Under the pieces are notes generated by a model, which worked only from the letters and a program-made list of their open reading frames with translations, searched no databases and was not told the DNA's origin. Shown piece after piece: positions 33,701-46,450 of a stretch of 64,000 nt of DNA. How positions within the stretch are numbered: position 1 is the stretch's first letter; every line of letters begins with the position of its first letter. Source of the stretch: Rhabditoides inermis (taxonomy: Eukaryota > Nematoda > Chromadorea > Rhabditida > Rhabditidae); NCBI GenBank assembly GCA_963966185.1, contig CAWZYM010000308.1, positions 124,001 to 188,000 of the forward strand, read 5' to 3'. A program made the translations under genes and the position numbers.

Positions 33701-36350
33701 CTGTACTACAAAAATAGCTCACCTAGCAATAGCGACTCGCTGCTTCTGTCCTCCCGACAGCTGCACTCCTCCGTCTCCAATCAGAGTGTCGTATCCCTTG
33801 GGGGTCTTCATGATGAAGTCGTGCGCGTTCGCCATCTTGCAGCAGTGGATCATCTTCTCGTTCGTCACGTCGGGGTTTCCTGATAGAAAATAGTTCTAGA
33901 CGATGTGTGATAAAAGTGTCATCTCTCAGTCTGGTCGATCCAGCCATTCGCTCTGTCCGTCACGCACTCACCAATGCGCAGGTTCTCGGCAATGGTGGCA
34001 TTGAATAGGATGGGTTCCTGCTGGACGATACCGACGACAGTGCGCAGCCAGTCGATGTTCAGCTCGCGCACGTCGTTTCCATCGATCGTCACCTGACATA
34101 TTATGTTCTTTTCATGATTGTACTTTTTTTGCTACTAACATTGTTTTCGGCATTAGAATATAGAATAAGTGCTCACCTTTCCAGACTCGCACTCATACAG
34201 CCTGGTGAGAAGTCCGACGGAGGTAGACTTTCCACATCCAGAGTGTCCCACTAGAGCCACTGTCTCTCCCGGGTTGATGGTGAGGTTGAGTCCATTGAGA
34301 ACCTTGACGTCCTTCCTGCTCGGGTAGCGGAAATGCACGTCTTTAAACTCGACCTTCCCGCGGATATTTTCCGGCCGTCTGCCCAGGCTGCTGTACGGGT
34401 CGATCTTCGGCACTCTGTCGATAATCTTGTAGATGTGGGCGGCGGCGACTCGGGCATTGAGCAGAACCATGAGATGCGGGGAGATGAGTCCGAGGAAGTA
34501 GGCTCCCAGCAGCATCGACATCACCACAATGAAAACGTCTCCCGGATCGCTCATCACTCCTATCCTGAGCAAGTGGCCTCCGAACAGCATGCCGGCGGCT
34601 TGGAAGGCAAACAGGAAGAAGAAGAACATGCCTCCATACACTCCCGACCAGATGCCCTTCCACACGGCAAACGACTTGCCCTTCTTCAACTCGTTCTCGT
34701 ACCGCTCCACCATCTCCGGTTGTCCGTTGAACGCCTGCACCGTGCGCACACCCATGATCGACTCCTCGGCGATAGCGCCGGCGCGACCAACCTGAAACGG
34801 ATGCGTTGCGGTCGCGTCGCGGTCAGCGCTACACTCACCCCCATCATCTCAGAGATGGTTGTGCTGGTCATCTTGCGCGCCATGATGGACATGACGATGC
34901 AGCAAGTGGGGGCGACTCCGAGCATGATGAATGCGAGTCGCCACTGGTAGATGAAGGCGATGATGACAGCCGCGATGAACATGGCACATCCACGGATCAG
35001 CAGACCCAGCTTATCTCCGATGCCCTCGCGGATACGCTCCATGTCACTGCAATGCTACTAGTTGTTGACAATACTGAGTGGTTATCATTGTATTCGATAC
35101 AGTAGTGGACAATACTGACTTGATTACACCGTATGTTGCTTGTCACTCACTCGTTGAGGGCTGTGGCGAGCGCCCCTGCGTGGTGTTTGTCGAACCATCC
35201 GGCGTTCTGTCGGAGCACAGCCCGCACGAACTGACTGCGGTTGCGGGCGATGACCCGGGTGCACACTCCTTGGAAGCACATGTACTGGATGTAGTTGGTG
35301 ATGGTGAGGAAGACTCCGATCCCGAGGAAGATATACACGTTCTCATACGCGCCGTCGCGGAACTTCTTCGACGTGACCGGCACTGAAAAACGGATGCGGT
35401 GAAACGTATGAGTGATGTGATCGTACCAATCATGAGAATGTTGGTGATGCGTCCGGAAATGAGTGATAGGACAGGCTGTGAGAATCCGGAGACGATAGCA
35501 CATAGTACTCCGATAAAGAACAGGAACCAGTCGCCCGGCGTGGCATAGCGAAACTAAAAAAATCTTATTATATTGTTACAACATACATACTAGTGTAGTG
35601 TGTTCGATAGTGTATCCTGACAATATCCTACAACCCTACTTTCTACCTACATCATTTTGCTCAAGTTCGCTCGTTCTATTTTCTCGTCCTGTTTGCTCTC
35701 TCGCGGGGCGCGGCAAACCCTCGTTGGCACCAGTGGTCCGTTCAGAAAGAGGGAAGAAGAGGGCGACAGAGTGTTTGCAAACATGCTCCGTCGAGACTTA
35801 CCGAGTGCCGGAGCACATACTACAATTCGACTTTCAATGGCACCGTTTGCGCCCGGTCTCTATTCAGTCTAATCGTGTCGAGTTTAGTCCTGATTTTTGG
35901 CGCTTGGGGAAGTAATCGAGTGAACATTGTTTCAAACTGACCAATCCAACAAGGGAAACAGGTCGCACATCGAGTTGCTGACTGGCAAGATCGCCTCTGC
36001 AAAGGAAGTGGTCACTCTGTCATTGGGTATTATCAGGTGGCGTCTCACCGACAGAGGAGGATGTTGATGCACTTCTCGACGAACGACGGCTCGTACAACA
36101 CCTTCGGCTCCTCATCATCGTCCACCATGGGTGGCTGAAATATGGGAAATCATCAATGGACTTCTAAATATGGTGTCGTGCCATAGAACACTCATCGGGG
36201 GCATCCTTTACTAGTAAATAGTTGAATACTCACCGCATCTGTGACGTGTGGGACGGAGAGTGCTGTTTCGAAGCCGGCCTCTCGTTTCGATCGAGTGGAC
36301 TCCCGTTGCGGACCGAGACGGTCCAGTGGGTTGTCCTCTTTCGGAGACAT
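30751..36350 (-). CDS. P-glycoprotein (ABCB-type full transporter), upstream copy
   Basis: The first four exons are 36350-36234, 36134-36049, 35996-35942 and one starting at 35554. They splice in phase into [13 protein letters not shown], the first membrane helix. The ATG follows a ttgttcag acceptor by 10 bases, a likely trans-splice site. The product is of similar size to the downstream copy, with NBD1 Walker [10 protein letters not shown] (about 34.24 kb), LSGGQKQR (about 33.75 kb) and [11 protein letters not shown], and NBD2 Walker [10 protein letters not shown] (about 31.56 kb) with an intact signature and Walker B. The acidic linker (EEEVDEPSE) between halves is followed by a Ser/Arg-rich segment that may be phosphorylated. 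Several exons are fused relative to the downstream copy (for example 34755-34153 and 32897-32160), so introns differ between paralogues while protein motifs do not. Confidence 0.94.
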
Positions 36351-36620
36351 ACTAGCACATCTGAACAACACAATGACGACTACTTACATACAGCGGGCAT
36401 GAATCAATGCATGAAAGAAACATGAATATGAAAATAGAGAACGTAGAAGTGTTCGTTGGAATCTGATACCGCGGATATACGAATGATTAGAGCACATGCG
36501 TACGTGAGAATCCCGAACAAGATGGAACGAATGACGATTGTGAGTGCTCAAAATGGGATTTGACTGTGAAAAGTTGATCTTTTTGAAATCATATAGTCTG
36601 TGCAACTCGCCACTCACCGC

Positions 36621-36630
36621 TTATATACCT
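36621..36630 (-). promoter_or_regulatory. TATA-like element upstream of P-glycoprotein
   Basis: GGTATATAAG on the gene strand matches the TATA-like element upstream of the downstream paralogue (29623-29632). It lies about 270 bases before the ATG. Confidence 0.35.
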
Positions 36631-36639
36631 CCCCTGCGC

Positions 36640-39089
36640 GTTTTCGAGTTTGTAGTATGCGGGCGGTACAAGTCTTCCGGAAAACGGCTGGCACCAAGAA
36701 GTGGTGCTGATCTCGGAGTGCGCAGACGGCTAGAGGGTTGCGGGGCGCGAGAGAGTGCGCGGAGGGCGGAGGGACAGACAATGAGAGCAAGCAGAGTTCA
36801 ACAACCGCCCCACAGAGAGAGGGAGAAAGGCACAAACCAGAGGAATGGCAAGGGGAGAATGAGAGCACATGTACCCAAGCATATTAACACCCAACTATTT
36901 GCACTTGAAAGTCAACCAGAACGTATCCCACAACTTGTGACTTGTGAAATAGAGGGGTTAGAGGTTAGAGGAGTGTATTATGTAGTTTGTGTTTGTTGTC
37001 TTATATCACTAGATCAGTTTAGCAAGAACTCTTGATCGGGAAGATTTGCGAAACGAACGTCACTGTTTGCCTTTCTTTTTAATTGAGTTCAAGAGAATTT
37101 TGAAGATGACTCTTGGTTTCAGTAAAAGGAAAAAAACACTACATAGCATGAACTTTTGATAAAGGTAATAGTAAAGACTGCCCCCGATGCAAGAAACTTA
37201 TGAGTACTCGGCAACATATGAGTCTCACGCATGTTTCCGCAATCATGTGCCCGTTGGTCCAATCATTTCAATCACATCATTTTTTTCCAATCATTTCAAT
37301 CATTGAATCATATCAAACTGCTACTAAGATTTATCAACTTGGTAAGGTCAAGCGTCCCGGGGAATCAACTTCGCGACGCACCGAGTATAGCGAACATCAA
37401 TAGCTATTTGTTGAGTGATAGTTTATTTTGTATTTTATCACTAGTTTGATAAGTGTAGTAAGAGCATTTGATGCGTTGATCATTTGATCGGTAAGATTTG
37501 CCTAACGAACGCCAATGTTTGCTTTTCTTTGAAGAGATTAATTGATAAATAGAGGTTGGTTTCCGTGAAAAAAAAACTTATGATGCACAGACTGGATATA
37601 TATATATTATACTGTATTTTTTTCAAAGATACAGGGGCCTATTCGCTCTGCTCTCTCCGCTCATCGGCCCTTTTGCCCGTGGCACACCGCTCACTGCGCG
37701 AGGTGGCAGCGACGTGGATGACCTCTCGCATAGGCGAGATAGCACGCGAACAGAAGAGAGGCAGGCGGCCCAAGAGCAGAAATGACGGTGGCGGGAATTC
37801 AAAATTTTGAGCTCACACTCACAGCGGGCGGTGATCGCTTCTGATCGCCACGTGCACGTAGAAAATGCTTTCAACTTGCATTCCAATGACCGTTTTGTCA
37901 CTCGTGATTAGAAATTGTCAGAAATAGGCCCCTGTATCTTTAACAATCCCTATCAGGAATCAGCAAATTTGCTTGAAGTAAGAAAATACATGAGAAAAGT
38001 TTTACATCAACATTACCGCGATCTCTGGTTTACTTATTTTCTTTGTATTATTACGAAACATTGCGCAAGTAAGTAAGATTGGCGTTCAAACTATTCTCTA
38101 TTTACTCGAAATTCCAGTTGCTCAAGGTCCCAATAGTTGTGCCCTTCCTTCAGTGACACCTTTTGAACGTAGCAGTAATAGGAGAGTCCACACGGACCAC
38201 CTAGCACAGCCAGTTCTTGTCATGTACTTGGTTGATCTCTCTCTCCCTCTCCCTCTTCCCCCCCTCTCTCTCTCCCCTCTCTCTCTCTCTGCCACTGCGC
38301 GCGGTTTGTTTTATCTCTGTTCAGTGGCAGTCTCGACGCCCATTCAACCTGTTCAAATCATTTAAACATACAAACTGACTATCTATCAGTCGCCCGGGTA
38401 TCCCCGCATTCCGATCACCGAACATCAAAACACTGCAAGTTTCGAGCGGATAAGATTCAGTGATATTGAAAACAGTAATACCTACAATCTACTATTGCGA
38501 ACAAGGGCAGACAGGAAGATGTTGGAAATCCGACTGTCCGACAGGCATCCAGGGACATTCGGCGACAGACGCGGCTGCGATGTGTATAGTGTATTATGTC
38601 AGCTACGAAACAAGAAGATGCAAAATTCATATGCATTGACCTGCGTGGATGACCGGTGGACCGTGGACGAGGCGCGTGCTGGACTGGTGGCCGAAAAAGA
38701 AGGGGGGGGGGGCGCTTCCTACACCGAGTCGACCGACGAGTGTAGGGAGACGAAGAAAGACCAATGGAAACGAAAAGTTATAGAAACGACCCGAGACAAT
38801 CACCTTGAAAGCTAAACACTTTATCGTATGATGCGAGTCGGAATAAATTGTTTGATTATATTCAATTTGAACACGGACTGAACAGTACCTCTATAATTGT
38901 TTTGAATCAGTCATCTATCATTCACACGTGCGTTCGCAACAGCAAAAGCTCTCAGACGCGACAAAAGAAGCGAGGGGTCGTATTCAGAACGCCCGGCTCT
39001 TTTTTTCATCCCACGCGCACTCACTCGACCAAAACTGTTCGTGTTCATTTCCAATCTCCCCTCCCCTCCCCTCCCGCTTCCTCTCTCTT

Positions 39090-39149
<60 letters not shown>

Positions 39150-39384
39150 CTCTCCCTCTCCCTTCCCTCTCTTCCTCTCCCTCTCTTCTTGTGCGGGAGT
39201 TTCGCATTTCAGGCAGGGCAGCGGCGGCCGACAATAGAACGATGCTCGTAATGCGCACACCCCACACTCGCCCCCTGTAAGGAGAGACAAACAAGGGAGA
39301 GGAAGCGGCGTGTGGGGTCAACACTCACGCAACCACTCACTCACTCAATCACTCATCTTCGACCACTCACTACACACCCTGGTT
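36640..39384. other. intergenic region with one MITE-like element
   Basis: No gene is supported. It includes the inverted-repeat element at 37625-37941 and a long (CT)n tract at 39092-39145. An ORF at 38495-38815 (106 codons) has no recognised domain, no splice partner and an internal poly-G run, so it is not called. Confidence 0.5.
37625..37941. mobile_element. MITE-like element with 19-bp terminal inverted repeats
   Basis: AAAGATACAGGGGCCTATT at the left end is repeated exactly as its reverse complement at the right end, 317 bases overall. There is no transposase ORF. No clear target-site duplication is visible, so the family cannot be assigned. Confidence 0.7.
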
Positions 39385-40088
39385 ATGCGGCGGCTGGCAG
39401 CTCTCATCTGTCTACTGGCTACGGTAGCCGCGTCTTCCAAGACAGACGGATCGTATGGATACGTGGGACCTGCGTGCGCGGTGGTGGTGAGTTGAATGGC
39501 AGACGCACGTATACCGTACCTGGTACTCTCTTTTCTACCTACCGTAATCTCTATTCTTCTTACCGTACCCTATCAGGGAGACACACTGTACCTGCACGGC
39601 GCTATCTCGCGTCGTTTGACGGTGGATGAGCTGGATATGTTCGCGGACTACCAGGCTGACATGCAGCAACACAAACAGTGGGTGCACCTTCAACCGGACA
39701 CCTTTTCCGTTTTACCGTTTTACATTAAGTATCAAGTTTTCCATATTATATTTTAAAATGTAGACTAGCGCTCCGGCGCGCTATCGCGCGCCTCCGCACT
39801 AGGTATACAAAAATAGAAAAATAGAAGAATAGTTCTTCTTGCATGTTTGATAGTTGATTGCTCTCTAATGACTCTTGCGAAGATACATACACGCAAGGGT
39901 TATAGTTGAAGTGTCCAAGTTCTATGTTTTTTTTTGTATATGTAGCTTAATTTTTGTCTTTTCTAACTATCTCTCCTACTTCTTTTTCACTTATTTTATG
40001 TTTCACAGATGTACACCGCCCCATCTCTTTCTCCTCTACACTGTTCTGTATACTTTCCATACTATCTCTATCTCCCTCCTCCCCCCCC

Positions 40089-40141
<53 letters not shown>

Positions 40142-43100
40142 GACATAGTTCTACTCTCCCCTATCTTTCCTCTCTCTCTTCTCCCTCTCCCACTGTCTCG
40201 CTATCACTTTCTCTCTTTCTCTCTCAGTATTATATTCTCTAGAAACAGTATTATATTATCTATTGTCTACTGTCAACTTTCTAGAGACATCACTAATACT
40301 ATGCTCTTGTTTGTCTACTGCATCTTTTTTTCTTCTACTGTGACAACAACTTTCTAGATACTAATTACTATTTTTTTTCTTATGTCTACTTTCACCTATC
40401 GTCACGTCTACCACGCTCACTCTCACATCTGCAGTAATCACTATCACTGCGACTTTCGAGAGACAATTATGTCTTCTCTCCCTTCTCTCTCCTCTTTTCT
40501 CTCTCCTTCTCCTGTTCTCTCTTTCTCTCTCTTTCTCTCCTATATTCTCTCTTGTATACTTTCACGTCCCGGCTGCGGTGACAACAACTTTCTACCTTTA
40601 CTATGGTACCTTCTGTCTACTCTTCTATTCTCACATCTGCAGTAGTCACTGCGACTTTCGAGAGACAGTTATGAAAAAACTTTTCAAGCAGAAAGTACTT
40701 CTCTCTTCTCTACTGTCTTCTTTCCCTACTGTCTACTCTCTCACGTTCTAAAATATAATTTGACCGCCTGTGCTCGCCAAATGACATGTAAGGTGAACTC
40801 GATTCTAACCTCACCTCACTTCCACTCGACACTGTACTGCATCGAAAAGCGGAATTTCAGGCTGAATTTGTACAAGAGTACAAGTAATAAATTAAAAACT
40901 GAACTGAAAAACTCATCTGAAAAAAGGTACATAGTTCTATATTACGTCTACAATGACTTCGAGAAAAGAAGCCGGCTGGCGCGCCCTAACACGTTGTGTG
41001 CACGTGTGAAGGAGTTCGAAACAGTTTTGACGTTGATTTGATTGTAAGAAAGCACTATCTATTCAAGTCTCGAAACATTTTACTCAACTTTTAAACTTCA
41101 ACTTTTCGTTTTGTCAAAGTTATTCGTTAAAGATTTTTTTCGTTAGAAATTTTGTCTTTTTCAACTGACTCAATCCATTATTGTTATATTTAAACATATT
41201 CCTATCGAAAAAGACACAACTGAGTGGGTATGGGTCAGTGAATGCGAATGCCAACTAATCGATATCGATCGGTTGACCTGGCGGCTGGTAGCGAGCAATC
41301 CGGTGGGCGCGACCCCAGCAAGTAACGCGCGCTCAGAAAATGTCTAATACTGTATGAAGACAAAGTCCGATCGATCTGAAACTTTGACAGAAGGGGTTTT
41401 TCGCCCATAAAAGCTTAAGTTCACAAATTGGACCCTCTATCTCGTCTGTACGAAAAGTCGATCATATTCGCCATATTTGGTGACTTTTCAAAAAAGGAAA
41501 CCAGTTTCTATAATCTATTATACGTACTCTTTCTTCTATTCAATTTTTATAGAAATCGAAGATCATGAATTTTGGGTGCATTTTGGGTACATTCGCCTAT
41601 TTGGGCATGAAGATGAGGTCACAGGCAGCTGGTATCGCGGCTGTCGACTTTTTCCAGGTCGATTCACCTACTATCCAAATTTGGTTCTAATTGAAATATT
41701 TTGAAATTTTTCTCCATAGTTAAGAGATTAGGTGATAACTATGATTAGGAGATCGCTATTGACGAGATATTTGGAATTTTGCGTTCTCAGGTATTGAAGA
41801 AACTTTCTAGAGAGATTGAGTAGTTAGAGTAGACTTTGAAAAGAAATATCTCTCCGGAAGGACAGACAGACAGACACCATAGTAAATATTAGTATGCAAG
41901 GGGGACTAGCCCGAGCGGCGCTGGCGCGCCGCTCGGGCTAGGGCCGCCTTCGGCGGCCTCAACACTCCAACGTCAAAACTGAAATCATAAATAAAATCTA
42001 ATTTCAGAAGTAAATTCTGTCCACAAACCTCTAATCTAACTAAGAAAAAGATTACAAGACAGAAAACCAAAAATGAAGACAATTGAACGTTGTTTATAAA
42101 TTTGTTTACTTGTTTACACTTCATGTAAACAACATTTTTGAACTCGCCTCCAAGTCTACTACACGTTACACATCTCTAAAACACGTTTTCAGGTTGTTTA
42201 CATCTTTGTTTACTTGTTTACAACATTTGTAAACAACATTTTTGAACACACCAAAAATGTTACTAAACTTTTGACATCTTCAAAACACAATTTCAGGTTG
42301 TTTACAAAGTTGTTTACTTGTTTACATCATCTGTGAATAACATTTTTGAACTTGCCTCTCGGTCTACATCATCCTAAATTCCTTCAAAACAAACTTTTAA
42401 TTTGTTTACAAAGTTGTTTACTTGTTGACAAACATGTAAACAACAACATCGCTGACTTGTCCCCAGGTCACATACCAAGTGTGGACTCTTTGGCATCAAA
42501 ACTGACCGAGATACGTCATTACCAAATTTGGAAATATGCAAATGAGGTCGAAAATCAAAACTTAAATTCTCGACCCTACAGTACCTTAACCCCAAAAGGG
42601 CATCTCAGTAGCTAGAAAACGAAACATAGTTTACATAAAAAGTGCTTAAAATTTCGTCTATGTTCATGAGAGTTTCGGTCAACCCATATAAGGAATGGTC
42701 AGATCAGGACCCCAGGTAAAATTTTGCGTGCGGTCACCACCTGAGATCTAATTTCCATACCTCAACCCCCATCGATCACTACAACTTGAGATACAACCCC
42801 GGACAGACAGACAAACAAACTCCATAGCATAATTTATAGGGGGTGGGCGGGTGACCGGCGCGCTGTCGCGCGCCTACGCACGAGGTATACGAAAAAGAAA
42901 ATAAAAGAATAGCTCGTCTTGCATGTTTGATAGTTGATTGCTTTCCAATGACTCTTGCGAAGTAACATATACTCTGCGCCAGAGCGATAGTTTTCGATCT
43001 ACCTCGCTTGCAGTTCGAAATACGGTGCCATAACCGTCTGTCTCTCTTGTTTTGCGCGCTATTGCCAAGAGCTGACTCTCCGTCTTCCTCTGATCTACCC

Positions 43101-45366
43101 CACCGCGCGCAATTTATTGCGAGCATAGAACTATACACGCAAGGGTTGGAGTTGAAGTGTTCAAGTTCTTTGTATTTTGTATATGTATCTTATTTTTTTG
43201 TCTTTTCTAACTATCTCTCCTACTTCTTTTTCACCTATTTTATGTTTCACAGATGTACACCGCCCCATCTCTTTCTCCTCTACACTGTTCTGTCTACTTT
43301 CCATCCTATCTCCCTCCTCCTCCCCCCCCCGCCCCTCTCTCTCTCTCTCTTTCTCTCTTTCTCTCTCTCTCTCTCCCCTCGACACAGTTCTACTTTCCCC
43401 TATCTCTCCTCTCTCTCTTCTCCCTCTACCACTGTCTCCCTATCTCTTTCTCTCTTTCTCTTTCTCTCTCAGTATTATGTTCTCTAGAAACAGTATTATA
43501 TTCTCTATTGTCTACGCTACTGTCAACTTTCTAGAGACAATACTAATACTACATATGCTCTTGTTTGTCTACTGCATCTTTTTCTTTCAATGTGACAAAA
43601 ACTTTCTAGAGACATTACTATGTTTTCTTCTGTCTACTTCCACCTTTCGTCACCTCTTCCACTCTTACTTTCACATCTGCAGTAATCACTATCACTGCGA
43701 CTTTCGAAAGACAGTTATGTCTACTCTCCCTTCTCTCTCCTCTTTTCTCTCTCCTACCTTCTCTCTCTCTCCCCATTTTTCTCTCTCTTGTCTATTCTCA
43801 CGTCTCCGCATCGGTGACAACAATTTTCTAGAGACAGTACTATGGCACCTTCTGTCTACTCTTCTACTCTCACGTCTACAGCAGTCACTGCGACTATGGA
43901 GAGACAGTTATGTAAAAACTTTTTTAAACAGAAAGTACTAATCTCTTATCTACTGTCTTCTTTCCCTACTGTCTACTCTCTCACGTTCTGAAAATATAAT
44001 TTGATCGCCTGTGCTTGCCAATTGACATGTAAGGTGAACTCGATTCTCACCTCACCTCACTTCCACTCGACACTGTACTGCATCGAAAAGCGGAATTTCA
44101 GGCTGAATATGTACAAAAGTACAGGTAACAAACTCAAAACTTACTTTCAACTGAAAAAAATATACAGTACACAGTTCTATATTACGTCTACAATGACTTC
44201 GAGAAAAGAAGCCGGCTGGCGCGCCCTAACACGTTGTGCGCACGTGTGAAGGAGTTTGAAACATGAGGTTGATTTGATCGTTAGAAAACACTATCTATTG
44301 ACGTCTAGAAACATTTTACTTAACTTTCAACCTTCAACGTTTCGTTTTGTCAAAGTTATTCGTTGAAGATAGAAATTTTGTCTTTTTCCACTGACTCAAT
44401 TCATTCTTGTTATATTTGGACATATTCCTATAAAAAAGACACAACTGAGTGGATATGGGTTAGTGATTGCGAATGCCAACTATTCGATATCGATCGGTTG
44501 ACCTGGCGGCTGGTAGCGAGCAATCCGGTGGGCGCGACCCCAGCAAGTAACGCGCGCTCAGAAAATGTCTAATACTGTATGAAGACAAAGTCCGATCGAT
44601 CTGAAACTTTGACAGAAGGGCTTTTTTGCCCAAAAAAGCTTAAGTTTACAAATTGGACCCTCTATCTCGTCTGTACGAAAAGTCGATCATATTCGCCATA
44701 TTCGGTGACTTTTCAAAAAAGGAAACCAGTTTCTATAATCTATTATACGTAATCTTTCTTCTGTTCAATTTTCAGAAAAATCTAAGATCATGAATTTTGG
44801 GTGCATTTTGGGTACATTCGCTTATTTGGGCATGAAGATGAGGTCACAGGCAGCTGGTATCGCGGCTATCGACTTTTTCTAGGTCGATTCACCTACTCTC
44901 CAAATTTGGTTCTAATTGAAGTATTTTGAAATTTTTCTCCATAGTTAAGAGATTAGGTGATAACTATGATTAGGAGATCGCTATTGACGAGATATTTGGA
45001 ATTTTGCGTACTGGGGTTTTGAAGAAACTTTTTAGAAGAAGTGAAGTGATAATACTGATTTTGAAGAAAGATAACCTTCCGGAAAGAAGGACAGACAGAC
45101 ACCATAGTAAATATTAGTATGCAAAGGGGAAATACACTCAATGAGCGTCACAATGCACAAAATGATAATGATCACGACATCACGATTATAACCTGGTAAC
45201 GATGAGAATAGGAAGAATATGATTGTAATGATTGTGATGATTCCAGACTGGCCTCTTCCTTGTTGCCTGCCCCCTCTGCTCCCTTTGTGCCTCCCTTCTG
45301 CGAGGGACTGGATGATGCGGTGGAGGTAGTGCTGCGCGGGTGCCAAGTCAGGGTGAGCACAGTCCC

Positions 45367-45409
<43 letters not shown>

Positions 45410-46034
45410 CTAATTTTTCTCTAGCTCCCTCTTTCTCTCTTCTCTCTCATAATCTTTTTTTTCACTTTTTGTACAATGATTGACATTTCAAAGACACGCG
45501 GATGTGTGTATGCATAAACAAAGCACAGGTTCCGCGTGGTTTTTGTCTGTTATGCTTATGCATTTACTTCCTTACACAACACACTTCTCTATTCTATTCA
45601 CAACGGTTCACGAGCAACAGGCATCACTCTGTATCTCTGACTGTCTCTCTTTTTCTCTCTCGATAGTCGAAAAAAACAACAACAGCCTTTTGTACAAATC
45701 AATTGCAGCACAATCGCGTGTATTCTAATGGGAAAGCGATCCGTCAACTAAACTCGGTGGAGAAACACAAGATCGAGATGGTGATTGCTGAACGGTGAGA
45801 AGGTTTATTGTTTGAATTCTCGCAAATTCGCAGACAAAATTATTATAAAAAATACCCGGACCACGACGTATAGCAAAAAAAAATTCAAATGATCTTTACA
45901 GAAACCTAGAAGCCCAATTGCAAAAGTCGTTTCAGCATGTCCCCCGCATATTTTGTGTCGATGACGCGTCGACGGAGCAGACGATCTGTGGAGGAGGAGG
46001 AGAAGGAGCAGAAGGAGTGAGTCACCACATTTGA
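39385..46034 (+). CDS. pepsin-inhibitor-3-like (aspin, I33) secreted protein
   Basis: Five exons, 39385-39486, 39577-39677, 45247-45352, 45709-45794 and 45902-46034, splice in phase to about 175 residues. There is a signal peptide (MRRLAALICLLATVAAS) and then two copies of the PI-3 repeat. The first has CAVVGDTLYLHGAISRRLT followed by DELDMFADYQ. The second has PPFCEG, GCQVRHNRVYSNGKAIRQL and a helical stretch to FCVDD. The pattern 'GC.V..N.VY.NG...R.L' is that of nematode aspartic-protease inhibitors (Ascaris PI-3, filarial Ov33). These block pepsin or cathepsin D-like enzymes. Intron 2 is 5.57 kb and loaded with repeats. A donor-like gtgagt at 46016 could lengthen the C-terminus. Confidence 0.75.
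39765..41905 (+). mobile_element. ~2.1 kb dispersed repeat, copy A (in aspin intron 2)
   Basis: It begins with the GC-rich hairpin CTAGCGCTCCGGCGCGCTAT and ends with GACAGACAGACACCATAG followed by AATATTAGTATGCAA. It aligns in the same orientation with 42853-45125 almost throughout, lacking about 170 bases present there (42968-43135). It includes CT-rich tracts and no transposase. The repeated sequence around 40780-41000 is highly conserved between copies although non-coding. Confidence 0.75.
41906..41965. repeat. perfect GC-rich palindrome bounded by CTAG
   Basis: CTAGCCCGAGCGGCG, a 6-base loop and its exact reverse complement lie immediately after copy A. A second, shorter palindrome (GGCCGCCTTCGGCGGCC) follows at 41942-41958. 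Confidence 0.8.
42080..42450 (+). repeat. ~105-base tandem repeat rich in TGTTTAC/GTAAACA
   Basis: Four diverged units (starting near 42090, 42194, 42297 and 42400) share 'gtttgtttacttgtttac...gtaaacaacatttttgaac'. Together they contain about 13 exact TGTTTAC or GTAAACA motifs, the forkhead/DAF-16 (FOXO) binding core. They lie between the two 2-kb repeats in the aspin intron. Confidence 0.75.
42853..45125 (+). mobile_element. ~2.3 kb dispersed repeat, copy B (in aspin intron 2)
   Basis: Same orientation and order as copy A. It starts after GACCGGCGCGCTGTCGCGCG and ends in GACAGACAGACACCATAG and AATATTAGTATGCAA. It retains a ~170-base segment missing from copy A; a related segment lies at about 30245-30415. 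Confidence 0.75.
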
Positions 46035-46450
46035 ATAATTTGTTTGTCCACAGGAGACAAGTTCGCTCAAATCAACATACTACATACATGAAACATATGA
46101 AACACATAAGTCAGTTCCCCATTCCCACCGCTACTTTTGTGGTGGAAACATGGTCGCATGCTAATAGTAAGCTTCCTGCAAGCCCCTCTTTCTTTCCTTC
46201 TTTTTCTCTGTCTCTCCATTTCTTCTCACGTATTGGAACGTGCTTCTCTCTACCCATGCACCTGACAAGTTCAACACAGGAACTAGAAGTATAACTCGGC
46301 TGTCCGGTTTTTGTGACAGACATCTAAACTTCGCAATTGTGTTTACCTCAGCCAAAGTGCAGAAACAGAAAAAAATGTCAACGTAGTCTTTATGCTTTTT
46401 GAAGAGGTTTACTCTATGATTTAAGCCCTCTCGCGGATATCTCCTCTATC

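Noticed and set aside
23137..36350. operon of the two P-glycoproteins
   Set aside because: The 1.25 kb gap with its own TATA-like element is too long for a typical nematode operon spacer.
38495..38815. 106-codon ORF
   Set aside because: It has no recognised domain, a poly-G run inside it, and no promoter or splice partner.
42080..42450. CRISPR-like array
   Set aside because: The repeats are diverged, lack unique spacers of constant length and lie in a eukaryotic intron.
40000..43941. several Ser/Leu-rich ORFs, up to 254 codons
   Set aside because: They are translations of CT-rich tracts inside the duplicated 2.2 kb repeats.
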